Origin: Christiangramia portivictoriae DSM 23547
GTDB lineage: Bacteria > Bacteroidota > Bacteroidia > Flavobacteriales > Flavobacteriaceae
DNA length: 64,000 nt
Direction of reading: 5' to 3'
Assembly: GCF_000423045.1 (NCBI RefSeq)
Contig: NZ_AUHF01000008.1
Coordinates: forward strand, 62,001-126,000
This document shows positions 45,997-55,523 of this stretch, in pieces (positions within the stretch are counted from its first letter, which is position 1; each line of letters starts with the position of its first letter). The position numbers were made by a program, and so were the translations under genes. The notes under the pieces were generated by a model that was not told the origin of the DNA, did not search any database, and saw only the letters and a list, made by a program, of their open reading frames with translations.

Positions 45997-46563
45997 ATGA
46001 ATTTTAAACCTTTCCTAGTTTTATTATTTCTTATTCTATTTGGTAGTTGCGAAGAGAACGTCGATAAGAGATACCCTCCCAGCGATAGCTCCAAGAATAT
46101 ACTGAGTGAAAAAGACTACAATGGTGACTCAAAAAATAAGCCTGAGAGTAATCAAAAAATAATTAATGGGAAGGTAATAAAAATTGCCGATGGCGATACT
46201 TTCACAATGTTGTTTGAAAACGGTTTTGAAGTTAGGGTTAGACTCGACGGTATAGATACCCCTGAAAGAAAACAACCCTACTCAAAAGCAGCTAAAAAGG
46301 CACTCTCTAATTTGATATTTGGTAAAAATGTTACGGTATACTATACCAAAAAAGATGGATACGGTAGAGTTTTGGGAGAAATTTTTATTGATAATATTAA
46401 TGTCAATAGAGAACTAGTTAGACAAGGTTTAGCTTGGCATTATAAGAAATATTCTGATGATCGAACTTTGGCAAAACTAGAGAAAGAAGCACAGTTAAAT
46501 AAAATGGGCTTATGGCAAGAGCCCAATCCTGTTGCTCCCTGGACTTATAGAAAAAATAAATAA
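45997..46563 (+). CDS. Secreted thermonuclease-family (SNase-like) lipoprotein
   Basis: 188 residues. SPII signal peptide ending LFGSCEE (lipobox cysteine near 18), a low-complexity linker, then a staphylococcal-nuclease-like fold from about residue 55: GKVIKIADGDTFTM, VRVRLDGIDTPERKQPYSK and YGRVLGEIFIDNINVNRELVRQGLAWHYKKY. The arginines and acidic residues of the SNase active site are present (R in VRLDGID, E in TPERK, R in YGRV). Periplasm-facing nuclease, which would be well placed to cut incoming DNA. It opens the tight part of the operon, 6 bases before the next gene. Confidence 0.85.
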   Translation: MNFKPFLVLLFLILFGSCEENVDKRYPPSDSSKNILSEKDYNGDSKNKPESNQKIINGKVIKIADGDTFTMLFENGFEVRVRLDGIDTPERKQPYSKAAKKALSNLIFGKNVTVYYTKKDGYGRVLGEIFIDNINVNRELVRQGLAWHYKKYSDDRTLAKLEKEAQLNKMGLWQEPNPVAPWTYRKNK

Positions 46564-46569
46564 TCAAAA

Positions 46570-47898
46570 ATGAACAAAACTCTTAAACTGTATCTAGTCT
46601 TCATTACAATTTTCTCTCTTGCAATAAGTAGCTGTCGAAACAATAGTGGAAGTCGATACCCAGATCCAAGTGAGAATAAAACTAAAGACTCTATAAAACC
46701 ACCCAAATCAGAATCAAAAATTGAGGGCATAAATTTCTATTTGGAGAACTCTGGAAGTATGCCTCCATATAACACTGAAGGTTCTAATTTTAATCTTGCA
46801 TTAGTAAAGCTATTAAGGGATATAGAGCTTTTAAATTTAGATACGATTGATTTCTTCGCAGCGAATACAAAAATTCATCCCTTAAATCAAAATGTAAATG
46901 ATTTTACTAATTCATTAATAGAAGAAGGCATACCAAATGTTGGCAATACGAATAGCAGTAATTTAAATTTAATTTTTGAAAATATTTTAACTCGACACCA
47001 GGATAATGATATTTCGATACTAGTTACCGATGCTATTTATTCAGTAAAAGGAACTCCTGAGCAAATTATCCAAAAACTCGAAACGGAAGCATATAAAACT
47101 AGGAATAGCTTTGTAAAAGCTTTGGAAAATAAAAATTTAGGAACTGTCTGTTTACAATTAATATCTAATTATAATGGATCCTATTATCCAGCGGAAGGCG
47201 GGTCAGTAAAAATTAATCAGGATCGACCATTTTATATATGGATATTTGGTGATAGCCGCATTCTATCTAAGTTCTCAGACGATATCGACATTTTTAATTT
47301 ACCTGGCTACAATAATTATTTCATTCGATTAAAAAAATCTGAATTTGATCTACCCTATACTATAATTCACGACAATATTGGGAAAATTGGTAATTTCAAA
47401 TATGCGAAAAAGTATCCTTCATTTGAAATAACAGATGCAGAGAGATCTAGCAGGCCGGATACTAAAGGTGAATTCGGGTTTGCGGTAGCTGTTGATTATT
47501 CAAATATCCCCTTACCTTCTAAGCACTTCATGAATAATATTAATTACCAACTAAATTCAGATGATTACGAGTTGTATGATATTAGATCTATTAATAAGGG
47601 TCTCGAAGAAAAGCAATCTGAAATAATAAGAGAAATAGAGGACGAAATAGGGGGAATTGACTTCACACATATATTATTTTTCAAAACCAAAACTAAATAC
47701 CTACAAACCTTTGAAATTACGCTTAACAATGAAATTCCGAATTGGATTTCAGAAGTCGGTATTGATAATGATTCTAAAATTGAAGGAAATACAAATCAAA
47801 CTTTTGGTTTTGACAAATTAAGTTCTGGAATAATTAACGCTTATAACAAGTCAAATAATAGTGAAACAATTCTAACAATAAAAGTCACAATAAAATAA
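46570..47898 (+). CDS. vWA-like lipoprotein
   Basis: 442 residues. Lipobox SSC at residues 19-21 after a type II signal, followed by a low-complexity linker. The core begins GINFYLENSGSMPPY, a variant MIDAS motif (E-x-S-x-S instead of D-x-S-x-S), and has the expected later strand DISILVTDAIYSVKG, so it looks like a von Willebrand A fold. The C-terminal half is beta-rich with unknown homology. Outer-membrane or inner-membrane lipoprotein facing the periplasm. It starts 6 bases after the nuclease gene and is 5 bases from the next. Confidence 0.7.
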   Translation: MNKTLKLYLVFITIFSLAISSCRNNSGSRYPDPSENKTKDSIKPPKSESKIEGINFYLENSGSMPPYNTEGSNFNLALVKLLRDIELLNLDTIDFFAANTKIHPLNQNVNDFTNSLIEEGIPNVGNTNSSNLNLIFENILTRHQDNDISILVTDAIYSVKGTPEQIIQKLETEAYKTRNSFVKALENKNLGTVCLQLISNYNGSYYPAEGGSVKINQDRPFYIWIFGDSRILSKFSDDIDIFNLPGYNNYFIRLKKSEFDLPYTIIHDNIGKIGNFKYAKKYPSFEITDAERSSRPDTKGEFGFAVAVDYSNIPLPSKHFMNNINYQLNSDDYELYDIRSINKGLEEKQSEIIREIEDEIGGIDFTHILFFKTKTKYLQTFEITLNNEIPNWISEVGIDNDSKIEGNTNQTFGFDKLSSGIINAYNKSNNSETILTIKVTIK

Positions 47899-47903
47899 AG
47901 AAT

Positions 47904-48314
47904 ATGAATACATTTTTTGCAGAATTATACGAAGTAAATATTGACAATGCTATGATGGAGTTTGCTCGTGATGTTTATATGGCCAATGACTACCTATTTA
48001 TAGGTCTTGGGGCAATTTTTATTCCAATGATTTTATTAGCTGTATTCTATAGAATAATCGATCCACAGCCAGTAAAAATCTTTAAATGGATATTGACAGG
48101 TGTGATTACTTTAATCGCGGTATATGCATTTTCATTCGTATGGCTCTATTATCATGGTATGTATATTCATATAGAAAATGAAGTCAATAGTGCCATGAGT
48201 TTTACGAATATTATAGCCTTTCGCAATACTCTTTTTGCCATTCTTATGGTTATTGTTTTCAGCTTTATTTGGAATAGGACAATTAGTATTAACAACTCAC
48301 GAAACCCTCTTTAA
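47904..48314 (+). CDS. Membrane protein of unknown function with three membrane segments
   Basis: 136 residues. Hydrophobic segments near 31-50 (LFIGLGAIFIPMILLAVFY), 66-87 and 103-123 flank short loops. No recognised family. It begins 5 bases after the vWA lipoprotein gene and ends 2 bases before the tubulin-like gene, so it is strictly co-translated. It may anchor or scaffold the complex in the inner membrane. Confidence 0.65.
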   Translation: MNTFFAELYEVNIDNAMMEFARDVYMANDYLFIGLGAIFIPMILLAVFYRIIDPQPVKIFKWILTGVITLIAVYAFSFVWLYYHGMYIHIENEVNSAMSFTNIIAFRNTLFAILMVIVFSFIWNRTISINNSRNPL

Positions 48315-48316
48315 TT

Positions 48317-49801
48317 ATGTCAAAATTATACGTATTTGGAATTGGCGGTACAGGTGCAAGAGTAATTAAATCTCTTATTCACCTTCTAGCATCTGGAGTT
48401 AAGATGGAGAAAAACATTACTACCGTTGTTCCCATTTTAATTGATCCTGATAATGGTAATGGTGATTTAACTCGCACGATGAGACTTTTAAGCCTCTATA
48501 AAGAGTTACAAACTAAGGTTGATCGAAATAAAGGATTTTTTTCAACCTCTATCCAGACGCTTAATGATCTTACCAATGCAGGCGTGACCATTAATAATCA
48601 ATTCAAAATGTTAGATGTTAACGCGGCGCAAAATCAAAAATTCCGCAGCTTTATAGGTCACGGTTCGTTATCAAAAGAATCCCAATCTCTTATGGAGCTT
48701 TTATTCTCTGAAGATAACCTTAATGCAGATATGTCAGTAGGTTTCAAGGGAAATCCTAACATTGGAAGTATTGTATTAAATCAATTTAAAAATTCACCAG
48801 AATATAAAGTTTTCACCTCATCATTCTCTCAAGGAGATTCGATATTCGTAATAAGTTCCATTTTTGGAGGAACGGGAGCTGCTGGATTCCCGCTTTTATT
48901 AAGGAATTTAAGAAAAGTTGACCCAAATATACCTGGTTCTGATAATGTCGCATCTGCACCTATTGGTGCTCTATCTATGATGCCTTACTTTAAAGTAAAT
49001 GAACCAGATGATTCTAATAAAAAAACTATTGATTCTGGAACTTTCATGGGTAAAGCAAAAGCTGCTTTATCTCACTATTCTACGTCGATATTCCAGAACA
49101 ACGAAATTGATGCGTTCTATACCTTAGGTGAAGACGCCGGTAATTTCTACGAACACAATGATGGTCAGGCTTCTCAAAGAAATAATGCCCACTTTTTAGA
49201 ATTGGCTGCAGCAACATCAATTATCGACTTTACTTTGACAAAAAATCAATTACCAAGATCTAATGATTTACAACGCCATACCCACTTTCGAGAATTCGGG
49301 ATTAAGGAAGATACAAGGAACTTAAATTTTAAGACTTTAGGTGATAGTTTTAGAAATACTATTATGACACCGCTCTCTCAATTTTATCTCATGTCTTTGT
49401 TCAATAAGAATGTGAAAATGAGACCGGATTATTTTGCTAAATCGCCATGGTATATTCACTTAAATCCGGTGTATTCAAATGATGGTTTACACGAGAAATA
49501 CTTAAAAGAATTTGAAACTCATTTTATTGAATGGTTCGATGAAATGAAGAATAATGATGTCTCATTCCACCCTTTCAAGGAAAGTCCAAACTACAATGCT
49601 TTATTAAACTTCATTAACGAATATGACAGTAAAGGTGGAATTTTGAACAGTTTTTTAAACAATAAAGATCACGGTGATAAGTTTCAAAAAACCTTAAATA
49701 CTTCACATAAGAAATTTCAGAGCTCAAATGATTTAGGGAAGGACTTTCTGATATTATTTGAAGAGGCTACAGAAAAACAAATTGCATCAGTAATAAAATA
49801 A
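48317..49801 (+). CDS. Tubulin/FtsZ-like GTPase family protein
   Basis: 494 residues. The N-terminus is a Rossmann-type start, LYVFGIGGTGARVIKSLIH. Around residues 181-190 it has FGGTGAAGFP, the equivalent of the tubulin/FtsZ signature GGGTGSG, followed by a long helical region. Strand-helix order and length fit the FtsZ-like tubulin superfamily, a group noted in bacteria for operons with vWA and membrane proteins (Makarova and Koonin, 2010, described FtsZl families). GTP-dependent polymerisation is expected but not shown. The C-terminal 130 residues are helical and unrecognised. Confidence 0.8.
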   Translation: MSKLYVFGIGGTGARVIKSLIHLLASGVKMEKNITTVVPILIDPDNGNGDLTRTMRLLSLYKELQTKVDRNKGFFSTSIQTLNDLTNAGVTINNQFKMLDVNAAQNQKFRSFIGHGSLSKESQSLMELLFSEDNLNADMSVGFKGNPNIGSIVLNQFKNSPEYKVFTSSFSQGDSIFVISSIFGGTGAAGFPLLLRNLRKVDPNIPGSDNVASAPIGALSMMPYFKVNEPDDSNKKTIDSGTFMGKAKAALSHYSTSIFQNNEIDAFYTLGEDAGNFYEHNDGQASQRNNAHFLELAAATSIIDFTLTKNQLPRSNDLQRHTHFREFGIKEDTRNLNFKTLGDSFRNTIMTPLSQFYLMSLFNKNVKMRPDYFAKSPWYIHLNPVYSNDGLHEKYLKEFETHFIEWFDEMKNNDVSFHPFKESPNYNALLNFINEYDSKGGILNSFLNNKDHGDKFQKTLNTSHKKFQSSNDLGKDFLILFEEATEKQIASVIK

Positions 49802-49806
49802 TAGAC

Positions 49807-52800
49807 ATGGCTAAAGTTTTTAGAATTTTCAATAACTCCGCAACTGTGAAAGAGGATTGGTTTAATTCAGCAAATATCGGAGATGGTGTAATTCAATCTA
49901 TAAAAGTGGAAAATACTGGAGGTAACAAACTTCCTACTTCAATTCCAAGTCCTTTTGCTCAACTTGATTTAGTTCGAGCTGCATTCAAAGAGGTTTGCGA
50001 AAGCAACTTGACAGGTCTAGATCTTGATTCAGACCATGATGTGCATATTCTCGTATCTAATGCATTAGACATTGGGGAAATTTTTTTCAATTTTGAAAAA
50101 CACAAAAAAGACCTTTCTATTGAAGTTTGGGATAAAGACGTTGAATTAAAAAAACTACTTAATTCGAATACTATTGAAAATCGTCATCTTGGAGAAAGCC
50201 TACAATTATTTTTAGACTCCTCAGATGCTTCCTCTCTTAATTTTGACCGATTTGACAAATTTTTCATTTTAAAATATCAAGATGAAGTAATCGGTGGGAC
50301 TTCACCACGTACACTATTCTTTGCCTCTGCTGATGCGCCAAAAAGAGATATTAAGATATACCGGGGAAAGAAAGATAAAATGTTAAGCAACAGTCCAAAG
50401 GCTTTGTATAAAAGGGACAAAAAATTTATTGAAGCTATATTTGATTTAAATCAAACAAATCATTTTCAAAATGATTTTCCTGAATTTCATCAGTATCTAA
50501 ATTTAACTCTCAAAATTATTCAACAAAGGGACGCTAATTTTGCTTCTCAATTAAGAAACTCAAGCAGTTCTACAAAAAATCATACTGACCTAACCCTTCC
50601 CAATAATCCAGGAATCAAGATAGAACCTCTACCAGGATATTCCATTCAGAAAGCACTTCCTGTAGATCCGGTTAATTCAGAATTCATTATAAAAACGGAA
50701 AAAGATCACGCAAAGCTTCCCCTAGTATTACCAGTGGATAAATATCAAAGTATATTATATACAACAGACGTTTGGGATGATCAGATCGAAGTTCCAATTA
50801 ATGATCCCAGACCGTTAGATAAACGCACCTTACCCAGAGTAAACGAAACTTATCCTTATTTAACCTTAGGAGATTTTCTAGCCAATAATATAATTAGACT
50901 GCCTTATGAATTAAATTCTGAACATTTTTTAACGCTACCTAATAGTGAGAATTTTTTATTACCACTTACATCTAGATTCTTTGATTATTTCGATGAGGAA
51001 GATTTGGAAAAGGAAAATATGTTGGAAATTAGGGAGTACGGTGATGGAAAAATGGTTACGGTAACCTTAAATATACCTATCCAAAATGGTCATACAATTC
51101 CATATAAAAGAGAATATTATGTCAACCTTCAGCCTAATCCAGATAAGACTGGAAAAATAATTGATATAGAATTTGCTTTAGGAATTTATCCTTTTGTTAA
51201 GTCTCAGACTCCCATCAATTACACTATTGCATTAGCTGAAAATACTTCTAGAAAAAATGTCAATATTCAGTTAATTGATAAAGCGAGTAATACAAAAATA
51301 GAAGGCAAAGAATTTGACAGGTCCTCAAAACAAAATTTATATAGCTCTTATTATTTAACAGAGAAAAGCTTTGATCTGATTAAAATAACCACTGATGGGG
51401 GGGATAATTTTATAATTCCAAAAATGAGACATCATGAGAATACTGGGACAAATTTTCATTTTGCCATAGATTTTGGAACGACTAACACGCATATAGAATA
51501 TATTACAAATCAAAGCAACCTCCCGGAGGAATATAAATTAGAAAAAGATCACTTTGTATTTTTAAGAAATCGAAATATTTCTCTTCGAGGGCAAGTAAAA
51601 GTTAATTCTGAAGTAAATGAGCAACTATTAACCCAAGAGGTTATTAATAATGAATTGGGTAGAGAAAAATATAGTTTCCCTTTTCGCTCAGTCCTATTAG
51701 AAAATGATACTATCAATTATGATAAAAGCTCCCATTTATTTAGTCATGTCAATATTGGTTTTGATTATGGAAAGGTGGAAATAAAAGATCATCTTCAAGA
51801 AATTACAAATTTGAAATGGCTTCATACAAACGAAGATTATAATAGCGAACGAATTAAAAAATTTATACATCAACTTATTATACTTTGTAAGAATCATGTT
51901 TTACTTCAAAATGGCAATTTAAACCAGACTAAAATCACCTGGTTATTTCCATCTAGCATGACTTACTACCAAAGGTCGAATTTTACAGAAATTTGGAAAG
52001 AATGCTTTCAAAAAGAATTTCCTCAATCAGAATCTTCTAATTTAAACAGTTTACCTGAAAGTATCGCCCCCTTCTATTTTTATACTGAATTTGACAATAA
52101 AATGAATCTTACCAAACCTACAGTAACGATAGATGTTGGTGGGGGTACTACTGATATGACGGTCTTCGAGAAAAATTCACCGCAATATATAACATCAGTT
52201 AAATTCGCAGGAGATGCAATCTTTGGAGATGGTTACGCGAACAATATTCACAATAATGGATTTATAAAAAAATTCTATCCAGGAATTAAAGAAAAATTAA
52301 ATGCTAACCACAATATTCTATCAAATGAGATAAAAGTTCTTGAAGATATCTTTAAAAAAAGTAGTTCTAGAGATTTATCAAATTTCTTCTTTTCATTAAA
52401 AAATAATACAAATTTAGTTGATGAAAATATTCAAATAGATTATTCAAAGTTGCTTAAGAAAGATGAGGATACTAAAATCATTTTTTTAATTTTCTATAGT
52501 GCTTTGATATATCATCTTGCGCAACTAATGAAAAAGAAGAACTTAGAAGTTCCAAAACAAATTCTTTTCAGTGGTACAGGTTCCAAATCCTTAAATATTC
52601 TCGATCCAAGTGAAATGAAGGTCAAAGTCAATAAGCTTTTTAATGAAATTTTCAATTCTATTTACAGCAATAAGGATTCAGAATTAAAAGCGGAGATTTA
52701 TCCTAAACCGAAAATTATTACAGCTAAAGGAGCACTTAGAGGTTCAATAGACAGGGAAATTGATGATTTAATGTATTCTTTCCCTGGAAATGAGTTAAGT

Positions 52801-53136
52801 ACGAATTTTAATGATGCGATTTCATATAACGCAATCAATGAAGAACTTAAGGAAAGTATTCTGGAAAATGTAAAATCTTTTTTTAAACTATTAGACAACT
52901 TAAATAAAAAAACGGATTTCTTTAAATCATTTGGAGTTTCTCAAAATTCATATGAAGTATTTAAAACCATGAGAAACGAAAATCTTAAGGATTATCTTCT
53001 TCGAGGGCTTTCGGAAAGAGAGAAGGACCTCAATAGTCATGATTCCCCAATAGAAGAAACTTTATTCTTTTATCCATTTATCGGTTTGTTAAACGAGCTG
53101 GCTTCTAAAGTTGCTCAAAAAACAAAAATATCATGA
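49807..53136 (+). CDS. Very large protein with a C-terminal actin/Hsp70-like ATPase domain (SrfB-like)
   Basis: 1109 residues. The first 540 residues are of unknown fold, mostly beta and loops. From about 550 the actin/Hsp70 superfamily fold is clear: phosphate-1 FAIDFGTTNTHIEYI near 553, phosphate-2 TIDVGGGTTDMTVFEK near 775, and the adenosine motif ILFSGTGSKSLNI near 921. The layout resembles virulence-factor SrfB-like proteins. ATP hydrolysis and filament or chaperone-type action are expected. It starts 5 bases after the tubulin-like gene; its stop overlaps the next gene by 4 bases (ATGA). Confidence 0.8.
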   Translation: MAKVFRIFNNSATVKEDWFNSANIGDGVIQSIKVENTGGNKLPTSIPSPFAQLDLVRAAFKEVCESNLTGLDLDSDHDVHILVSNALDIGEIFFNFEKHKKDLSIEVWDKDVELKKLLNSNTIENRHLGESLQLFLDSSDASSLNFDRFDKFFILKYQDEVIGGTSPRTLFFASADAPKRDIKIYRGKKDKMLSNSPKALYKRDKKFIEAIFDLNQTNHFQNDFPEFHQYLNLTLKIIQQRDANFASQLRNSSSSTKNHTDLTLPNNPGIKIEPLPGYSIQKALPVDPVNSEFIIKTEKDHAKLPLVLPVDKYQSILYTTDVWDDQIEVPINDPRPLDKRTLPRVNETYPYLTLGDFLANNIIRLPYELNSEHFLTLPNSENFLLPLTSRFFDYFDEEDLEKENMLEIREYGDGKMVTVTLNIPIQNGHTIPYKREYYVNLQPNPDKTGKIIDIEFALGIYPFVKSQTPINYTIALAENTSRKNVNIQLIDKASNTKIEGKEFDRSSKQNLYSSYYLTEKSFDLIKITTDGGDNFIIPKMRHHENTGTNFHFAIDFGTTNTHIEYITNQSNLPEEYKLEKDHFVFLRNRNISLRGQVKVNSEVNEQLLTQEVINNELGREKYSFPFRSVLLENDTINYDKSSHLFSHVNIGFDYGKVEIKDHLQEITNLKWLHTNEDYNSERIKKFIHQLIILCKNHVLLQNGNLNQTKITWLFPSSMTYYQRSNFTEIWKECFQKEFPQSESSNLNSLPESIAPFYFYTEFDNKMNLTKPTVTIDVGGGTTDMTVFEKNSPQYITSVKFAGDAIFGDGYANNIHNNGFIKKFYPGIKEKLNANHNILSNEIKVLEDIFKKSSSRDLSNFFFSLKNNTNLVDENIQIDYSKLLKKDEDTKIIFLIFYSALIYHLAQLMKKKNLEVPKQILFSGTGSKSLNILDPSEMKVKVNKLFNEIFNSIYSNKDSELKAEIYPKPKIITAKGALRGSIDREIDDLMYSFPGNELSTNFNDAISYNAINEELKESILENVKSFFKLLDNLNKKTDFFKSFGVSQNSYEVFKTMRNENLKDYLLRGLSEREKDLNSHDSPIEETLFFYPFIGLLNELASKVAQKTKIS

Positions 53137-53918
53137 GGCCTATCTTTTATTTAAAAAGTTTCAACTTAATGCTTCAAAATCAAATACCAGAGGAAAACAC
53201 CTTTGACATCTTTGAACTGGAAACCATACTTTTAATTCTGGTATTAATTCTTTTAGGCCTAGTATTATTTTGTTTTTTCAAAATTCAAAAATTTAATAAA
53301 TATGAAGCTAGACTTAATAGGCATAGAGAAGCAATTGGTTATGATACCTCTGGTGAATCTTTAGATTCTAGAATTTTGAAATTAGAGAGGTCTATTGAAT
53401 ATCTGAAAAAGACAAAAGCTGAAAATTTTAAAAAAGTAGAATCTATATATGACCATAACCTTGATTCAAATGAAAAATCTGATCCTCTCGAGGAAGCTCC
53501 GATTCAAAAACAAACAAACACTGAAACTTTTTCTTCACAAAATCAAATAAAGGAAGAAAATGATGAAGTATCTCAACCAATAAATCTTTACGATAAAGAG
53601 GATAGTCATTCTGAATTATATTTAAAAGCACCAGATAGAGAAAAAGCATTTTATGCTCCAGAAGCAACTAAATCCCCCGACAGCGATAGTGTTTATATTT
53701 GGAAAAATGACAAGTATCTAATATTATATCCTGACATGAAAATTTCAACTATAAATAGCATAATGGCTTCCACAGATATTTATATAAAACGTGCTTGTCA
53801 AATAATTAATGCTAAAGAATCTCATCATACCAGGTTCGAAATGGTAGAGCCTGGAGAGGTCATTCAAGAAGAGGACGATTTAATAGTAACTAAAAAATTA
53901 AAAATAAAGTATATCTAA
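53133..53918 (+). CDS. Single-pass membrane protein with coiled coil and C-terminal beta domain
   Basis: 261 residues. One membrane helix at about 30-48 (ILLILVLILLGLVLFCFFK), then a coiled-coil region, a long acidic low-complexity linker (about 105-165), and a folded C-terminal domain from about 187 (VYIWKNDKYLILYPDMK). It starts by ATGA overlap with the previous gene and is 1 base from the MotA-like gene. Topology suggests a cytosolic C-terminal domain linking the NTPases to the membrane motor, which is inference. Confidence 0.65.
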   Translation: MRPIFYLKSFNLMLQNQIPEENTFDIFELETILLILVLILLGLVLFCFFKIQKFNKYEARLNRHREAIGYDTSGESLDSRILKLERSIEYLKKTKAENFKKVESIYDHNLDSNEKSDPLEEAPIQKQTNTETFSSQNQIKEENDEVSQPINLYDKEDSHSELYLKAPDREKAFYAPEATKSPDSDSVYIWKNDKYLILYPDMKISTINSIMASTDIYIKRACQIINAKESHHTRFEMVEPGEVIQEEDDLIVTKKLKIKYI

Positions 53919-53919
53919 T

Positions 53920-55521
53920 ATGGAAGATGTATTGATTGGTGAAAAGGTACTTTTAGGCGTAATTTTTATACTTCAGGTTATTGCTGTTATCGATATCCTC
54001 ATTAGTACAAGTAAACTACAAAGTATTTTTAGTAAAAAAATATCACTGGATGAAGAATCGCACCTTTTTTTATATAAAGGTACCAACAACGTAAAAAAAA
54101 CAATTATTGATACTATCAATAATTATATCTCAAAAAATAAAGGTGGAGTTATTGATTTTCATATTATCCACGATATTGTCGAAAGGAACGTTGAGACAGT
54201 AGATGAAGAGGTTTCTAATAAATTACCAACTCCATTGTATCTTGGACTTGCCGGTACTATGATTGGGATTATAATAGGTTTATTCTATGTAGACTTAACT
54301 CCAGTTTTAACAAGTAGTCCCCAAGAAAATTCAGATTTATCAGGATTATCTCCGTTAATAGATGGAGTGCGCTATGCAATGATAGTTAGTGTAATTGGTT
54401 TAGCCTTCACAACTTTTCTATCTGTAATAGTTTATAAGTTGGCTAAATCAAAAATGAATAAGGGGAAAAATGACTTCTTATCTCAAGTTCAAACAGAATT
54501 ATTACCTACACTTATTAAATCAGATGACGTAGCAATTCAAGAATTATCTAGAGAATTAAGAGTTTTTTCAAGTAAAACTCCAGGGGTTGTATCTAATTTA
54601 GATCAAAACATCCAATTAGTCAAAGAAACAATTGATAAAGAAATAGCTTTACTTAAGCAAGTAAGAAATCTTGATGTTTCTAAATTATCTGCTAGCAACG
54701 CAGAAATATTTAAGTCACTATCTGGAATGATGGATACCTTTTCAGCGTTTCCTGGCTATTATAAGGAACTCAATAATTCATTGGGTAATACTACAGAATT
54801 AAGCAATAATTTACAAAGTCTAGTTAGTTCAACTCAAAATGTAAATTATATTCTTGGGGAAATGAAGGATATGATAACGTCTAGTAATGAGGCAACAAAG
54901 TTCTTTAACGAACATATTCAAAGTTTTGAATATTACTCCGAGGCTGTGAATGTAGCAATTGGCGAGACTAATAAAAGCTTTGATAGAGCATTAGATAAAT
55001 TAAATCAGGCAGTATCGGCACAAATTGAGGCTTTTGGATCTGCAATAAGTAAATATGATTCTAGCCTTTCTGAGGCCTTTAACGCCTCAATTGAAAAATT
55101 CAATAAAACGGCGGAAAACGCTATTCACAAATACAATAAAGGATTTGAAACCGCCATTGGTCAATACAGTGAAAGTTTTGAAACTGCAATAAAAAAATAT
55201 AACGAAACTTTCGATCAGAGTATTGAAAGTTATAATAATACTTTAAAAGAAATAAGTCCGAATTTTCAAAAATTAGATCATCTAGAAGCCTTGCAGGGTA
55301 TTTCAAGGACAAATAAAACCTTGGATGTTATAGAAAAGGCAATTCTGAACCAGTCAGAAATCCTCAAAAATTTAAATATTCAATTACCCAAAAATGCAAA
55401 TATAGTCCTTCAAAAAGAAAAAGGAGTGAGTTATTATATGAAACAAACAGCGTTCTATTCCGCATGCTTGACCGTTACCTCGGTATCAATATATATTTTC
55501 ATTGACCTAATCTGGCTTTAA
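53920..55521 (+). CDS. MotA/TolQ/ExbB-like proton-channel subunit with long coiled-coil tail (ZorA-like)
   Basis: 533 residues. TM1 at 9-30, the core LPTPLYLGLAGTMIGIIIGLF at 102-122 (TM2) and a long hydrophobic segment at 150-175 (TM3) match the MotA/TolQ/ExbB fold. Residues 389-443 contain five consecutive 11-residue repeats of the pattern a-S/A-I-x-K/S-Y/F-n-x-x-x-E, a right-handed coiled coil similar in concept to the ZorA tail. A fourth TM closes the protein at 512-532. It should form the stator/channel with the next gene product. Confidence 0.85.
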   Translation: MEDVLIGEKVLLGVIFILQVIAVIDILISTSKLQSIFSKKISLDEESHLFLYKGTNNVKKTIIDTINNYISKNKGGVIDFHIIHDIVERNVETVDEEVSNKLPTPLYLGLAGTMIGIIIGLFYVDLTPVLTSSPQENSDLSGLSPLIDGVRYAMIVSVIGLAFTTFLSVIVYKLAKSKMNKGKNDFLSQVQTELLPTLIKSDDVAIQELSRELRVFSSKTPGVVSNLDQNIQLVKETIDKEIALLKQVRNLDVSKLSASNAEIFKSLSGMMDTFSAFPGYYKELNNSLGNTTELSNNLQSLVSSTQNVNYILGEMKDMITSSNEATKFFNEHIQSFEYYSEAVNVAIGETNKSFDRALDKLNQAVSAQIEAFGSAISKYDSSLSEAFNASIEKFNKTAENAIHKYNKGFETAIGQYSESFETAIKKYNETFDQSIESYNNTLKEISPNFQKLDHLEALQGISRTNKTLDVIEKAILNQSEILKNLNIQLPKNANIVLQKEKGVSYYMKQTAFYSACLTVTSVSIYIFIDLIWL

Positions 55522-55523
55522 TT

